Shown here: positions 16,421 through 19,037 of the stretch, piece by piece
How the letters are laid out: each line of letters opens with the position of its first letter
Numbering within the stretch: position 1 is the first letter of the stretch
Source: CAYZXK01 sp964482395
GTDB lineage: Bacteria > Planctomycetota > Phycisphaerae > UBA1845 > Fen-1342
Direction: 5' to 3'
Length of the DNA stretch: 19,037 nucleotides
Assembly (NCBI GenBank): GCA_964482395.1
Contig: CAYZXK010000179.1
Span: 1-19,037, forward strand
Program-made: the position numbers and the translations under genes
Notes under the pieces: generated by a model
What the model was told of the DNA's origin: nothing
The model's input: only the letters and a program-made list of their open reading frames with translations
The model's database searches: none

Positions 16421-17014
16421 TCAGCTCCCCTGGAAAAAGGTCAGGTGGTGGCAGCCCTCGCTATCCACCACGCCGTGAGCTACTGCCAGCTCCACGTAGG
16501 TCTGTGTAACCGGCTCCAGACCGGACAACCCGAGTCGCTGCCGGACGTGCATGACCGCAGCCTCGTCCGGCCCCTCGATCTCCACCCACCAACCCAAGCC
16601 CGGCAACTCGTCCAGGGCGACTTCACAGCCCCCCAAATGCCAGGTCTGACGCCGCTTCTGGTAAACGACGACCTGACGGTAGCCCAACTGCCGGAGAATT
16701 TCGGCCAGGCTGGCCGGGTTATCTACGGCCGTCTCCAATTCCTCACGAACTTTCGGCTGGCCCGGGCGGCGGGGCCCCTTATAAGTAAGCCAGGCCCGAC
16801 GGGCCGGCGGGCCGGGCCCGCTGGACGGGCCGGTCGGCTCAAATTCGCGGATCCGCAGCCCGCAGTCGGCGTTGAGCAGACTCCTGTCCGGGGTATCGAA
16901 AATGCAGTTAACTTCGAGACCCGAGCCGACCAGCGGCCCAGCCAGCCGCAGCAACCGCTGCCGAACCGGCTCCGGCTCGATCGGTCCAAGCTTGACCTCG
17001 ATCTCCCTGGCCAT
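16421..17014 (-). CDS. CYTH-domain protein (class IV adenylate cyclase / thiamine triphosphatase-like)
   Basis: A 197-residue single-domain CYTH protein. These fold into a tunnel that binds triphosphates with metal ions; members are class IV adenylate cyclases, thiamine triphosphatases or inorganic triphosphatases. The N-terminal ExExK signature is EIEVK (Glu4, Glu6, Lys8). Then come FDTPDRSLLNADCGLRIREFE (LRIR basic strand), AWLTYKGPRR, KVREELETAV, VVYQKRRQTW, ALDELPGLGWWVEIEG and a C-terminal helix. All the charged tunnel strands seem present, so activity is likely. The pattern (FDTPDR, VYQKRR, LDELPGLG) resembles the CyaB group, but cyclase and triphosphatase activity cannot be told apart by eye. 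ATG 17014 places the signature at the very N-terminus, as usual; ATG 17053 would add 13 residues. It diverges from the outer-membrane protein gene at 17180. Confidence 0.88.
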   Translation of the reverse strand: MAREIEVKLGPIEPEPVRQRLLRLAGPLVGSGLEVNCIFDTPDRSLLNADCGLRIREFEPTGPSSGPGPPARRAWLTYKGPRRPGQPKVREELETAVDNPASLAEILRQLGYRQVVVYQKRRQTWHLGGCEVALDELPGLGWWVEIEGPDEAAVMHVRQRLGLSGLEPVTQTYVELAVAHGVVDSEGCHHLTFFQGS

Positions 17015-17051
17015 CCCAAGCTCGCGGTTGACAGCTCCCTGCGGTGCAGCC

Positions 17052-17080
17052 ATGCTACCGCACGCGGTTGGGCCTGCCCA
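17052..17080 (-). promoter_or_regulatory. Weak candidate promoter for the CYTH gene
   Basis: On the minus strand TGGGCA (17080-17075, four of six) stands 17 bases from TAGCAT (17057-17052, four of six including T1, A2 and T6). The predicted transcript start falls inside or after the upstream ATG at 17053, which would favour translation from ATG 17014. Both hexamers are imperfect, so this is only suggestive. Confidence 0.25.
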
Positions 17081-17179
17081 CAGGCGCGGTCGGGGGCCCG
17101 ATGCAGAATCCCAACCCGGTCCGACCCGTCCGACCAGTGGCCCGTTGCGGACCGGGTAACGTGCGAGCGGGTCAGTTCC

Positions 17180-18598
17180 ATGCGGGCTATTCGCCTGCTG
17201 CTGATAATGCTGGTGAGCCTGGGCCCCGGATTGTCGGTCGGCCAGGCTCAGCCGCCGGATGACCAGTCCGCACAGAGGTTCCTGCAACAGCAGCGACTGG
17301 CGGATGAGCAGTTGCGCAAGCAGCGGCAGGAACTGGCCCCGCTGGAGTCGCTGCTCGACTGGCAATGGGGCGGCTGGCTCGATTATTACTACTTCAACTT
17401 CAACGACGGGCTCCAGTCTTCACGCAACGCTCACCGACCCGGGTTGGCAGTCTGGACCCGCTTGCGCATGGATCAGGAAGCGCACGAGGTATTCGCCCGC
17501 CTGCGGTTGCGCTACAGCTACTTCCATCCCGGCGACGAAATCGATCGGCAAGAAGACTGGGTCGGGCCGGAGTTCGATCAGCTCTGGTATCAGGTCGATT
17601 TCGGCCGGGCCCTGCGGCTGAGCCGGCCGGCCGATCCGTTACAGCTACGAGCCCGCATCGGCCGTCAGACCGTCCGTTTCGGGACCGGCTACGCCCTGGA
17701 CCTGCCGATGGATTCGGTCCTTCTGGACGCGAAAATCTGCGATTTCCGGGTGCTCGGCCTGCTGGGCAAGTCCATCCCGAACTACCCGAACCTCGATCGC
17801 AGCGAGCCGGTGGACAGCCACAGTGACCGGCTCTTCTACGGAGTACAGCTCGCTTACGAGGGGTGGCAAAAGCACGTGCCGTTCATCTATGCGCTGTGGA
17901 ATAACGATCGCACCGACGAGCGGCCGAAGCACCTGTTTCAGGACTACAGTTACGACAGCTTCTACCTGGGTTTCGGATCCCGCGGGCAGATCCTGCACAA
18001 TTTGAACTACTGGGCGGAAGGCGTCTTCGAGTCGGGCCACAGCTTCGGGGACCGCAATTTTCTGGTCAAAGATCACATCGAGGCCTTCGGCTGGGACCTG
18101 GTAATCGAGAAACTCTTCGATCTGCCGACCCGGCCTCGAATAGTCGCCGAGTACATGTTCGCCAGCGGCGATAGCGGCCGGCTGTTCAGCCCGACCAGCG
18201 CGGCCGGCGGCAACCGCGGCGACTTCAAAGACACCAGCTTCGCGGCCTTCGGGTTCCGCGACACCGGAATCTGCCTGGCGCCGACCTTGAGCAATCTCCA
18301 CATCTGGCGGGTCGGTGGCTCCCTGGCGCCCCTGGAGAAATGGGAGTGGTTCCACGACTTGGAGATCGGGACCAACTGGTTTCTTTATGCCAAGCATCGC
18401 GAGCGGGCCGCGATCAGCGACCCGCTGGCTGACCAGTTCAGCGGATACGTCGGCTGGGAAATGGACTATTTCATCAACTGGCGGCTGGCCAGCGACCTGG
18501 CCTGGACCATGCGCTGGGGCACCTTCTTCCCCGGATCGGCCTACACCAACCAGGGCACACGCCACTTCCTCTTCACCGGCCTGACCTGGAGTTTCTAG
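17180..18598 (+). CDS. Alginate-export-like outer-membrane beta-barrel protein
   Basis: A 472-residue exported protein. The signal peptide is MRAIR plus the hydrophobic LLLIMLVSLGPGLSVG, with probable cleavage after Ala23 (GQA|Q). A Gln-rich helical segment (~30-57, FLQQQRLADEQLRKQRQELA) comes next, perhaps a periplasmic coiled coil. The rest is alternating aromatic/polar strands typical of an outer-membrane barrel, ending in Phe (FLFTGLTWSF), the C-terminal signature read by the BAM machinery. The pattern LRARIGRQTVRFGTGY, then NLNYWAEGVFESG, IVAEYMFASGD and the barrel end matches the alginate-export (AlgE-like) family by eye. The substrate could be another polymer or small solute. ATG 17180 is set by the signal peptide; only GAGCGGG is seen as a ribosome site. 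A lipoprotein gene follows directly. Confidence 0.8.
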   Translation: MRAIRLLLIMLVSLGPGLSVGQAQPPDDQSAQRFLQQQRLADEQLRKQRQELAPLESLLDWQWGGWLDYYYFNFNDGLQSSRNAHRPGLAVWTRLRMDQEAHEVFARLRLRYSYFHPGDEIDRQEDWVGPEFDQLWYQVDFGRALRLSRPADPLQLRARIGRQTVRFGTGYALDLPMDSVLLDAKICDFRVLGLLGKSIPNYPNLDRSEPVDSHSDRLFYGVQLAYEGWQKHVPFIYALWNNDRTDERPKHLFQDYSYDSFYLGFGSRGQILHNLNYWAEGVFESGHSFGDRNFLVKDHIEAFGWDLVIEKLFDLPTRPRIVAEYMFASGDSGRLFSPTSAAGGNRGDFKDTSFAAFGFRDTGICLAPTLSNLHIWRVGGSLAPLEKWEWFHDLEIGTNWFLYAKHRERAAISDPLADQFSGYVGWEMDYFINWRLASDLAWTMRWGTFFPGSAYTNQGTRHFLFTGLTWSF

Positions 18599-18642
18599 CA
18601 GTGCGAGCCAGGACTTCTGTCAACCAGACCGGACCGCGACGC

Positions 18643-19037
18643 ATGCCTCGCCAGCTAAGACGCCAGCGTAAGCCGCGGGCCACCCCCAGCCATGCTTTGC
18701 CGACTGTCGTACTGCTGGCCGGCATGGTCCTTTCGGGCTGCCAGGCGGCCGGGCCGCGTGCCACGACCCAGCCCGCAGTCCCGACCGGCAGCACCGCCGC
18801 CCTGGCGTTGTACATTACCGAGCAGCCGCTGATCACCGCGGAGCCGGCTTATCGGGCCGTCTATGCGCTTTACAAAGGCCAGCCCTTTCCGGGCGGATTC
18901 GATGAACTGGCCGAGGCCTTACGCGCCGAGGGCCTGATCGGAAAAAGCTGGCATTTCCCACCCGACAAACCGCTGGACCGCGGCACGGTCGGATTCATGA
19001 TCTGCCGCGCCTGCCGGATCCGCACTGGCCTCAACTG
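18643..19037 (+). CDS. Putative lipoprotein, 3' end missing
   Basis: The frame is open to the window end, giving 131 visible residues. A very basic N-terminus (RQLRRQRKPRA) precedes a hydrophobic run ending V-L-S-G-C, a strong lipobox with Cys33. The mature part begins with an Ala/Thr/Pro linker, then a helical segment (PAYRAVYALYKGQPF; FDELAEALRAEGLIG) and MICRACRIRTG with a C-x-x-C pair. I do not recognise the family. An in-frame GTG at 18601, three bases after the preceding stop and nine bases after GGAG, is an alternative start, but it would lengthen the signal region to 46 residues. It most likely shares a transcript with the barrel gene. Inference only: it may be an envelope partner of that protein. 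Confidence 0.75.
   Translation, partial: MPRQLRRQRKPRATPSHALPTVVLLAGMVLSGCQAAGPRATTQPAVPTGSTAALALYITEQPLITAEPAYRAVYALYKGQPFPGGFDELAEALRAEGLIGKSWHFPPDKPLDRGTVGFMICRACRIRTGLN

Noticed and set aside
17028..17056. TTGACA with a hexamer 17 bases downstream on the plus strand, as promoter for the barrel gene
   Set aside because: The -35 is perfect but the -10 position reads CATGCT, only three of six, and no better hexamer is found at nearby spacings.
15998..17179. Plus-strand open frame continuous with the outer-membrane protein gene
   Set aside because: It runs antisense to lnt and the CYTH gene with low-complexity Pro/Arg/Gly sequence. The signal peptide at 17180 marks the real start.

Overview
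The window is strongly GC-rich, with G or C at most third codon positions, and is almost wholly coding. Twelve protein genes are visible, ten complete and one cut at each end. No RNA gene, CRISPR array, insertion sequence or integrase was seen. Gene content points to a planctomycete-like Gram-negative bacterium: very long TPR proteins, an exopolysaccharide-type tyrosine autokinase, several small orphan lipoproteins and an alginate-export-like outer-membrane barrel. This assignment is inference; no marker rRNA is present.

Left block, + strand (2-8645): a giant TPR protein truncated at the window start, a Wzz/Wzc-type chain-length and tyrosine autokinase protein, truA, and an SDR of the pteridine-reductase/FolM type. 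The SDR reading frame has no ordinary start that includes its cofactor-binding motif. The well-placed ATG lies one base out of frame at a GGG run. The first two genes look like part of an envelope polysaccharide assembly locus whose remainder lies upstream.

Middle block, + strand (8668-13218): a secreted TPR protein, then a lipoprotein, glyA, and an overlapping probable lipoprotein. The first two genes are each preceded, 60-70 nt upstream of the start, by a striking -10-like hexamer (TATAAT and TACAAT).

Right block: on the - strand a CYTH-domain protein (17014-16421) is followed by an apolipoprotein N-acyltransferase (16196-13269). The acyltransferase is fused in frame to a HEAT-repeat domain, and the junction looks exactly like a lipoprotein signal peptide (hydrophobic run ending L-S-G-C). 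This is the most interesting feature here: the enzyme that completes lipoprotein maturation seems to carry a potential lipoprotein at its own C-terminus, with the topology needed for processing. On the + strand, diverging from the CYTH gene, are an alginate-export-like outer-membrane protein and a downstream lipoprotein cut off by the window end.

Overall theme: cell-envelope biogenesis (polysaccharide assembly, lipoprotein maturation, outer-membrane export) mixed with housekeeping genes (truA, glyA).
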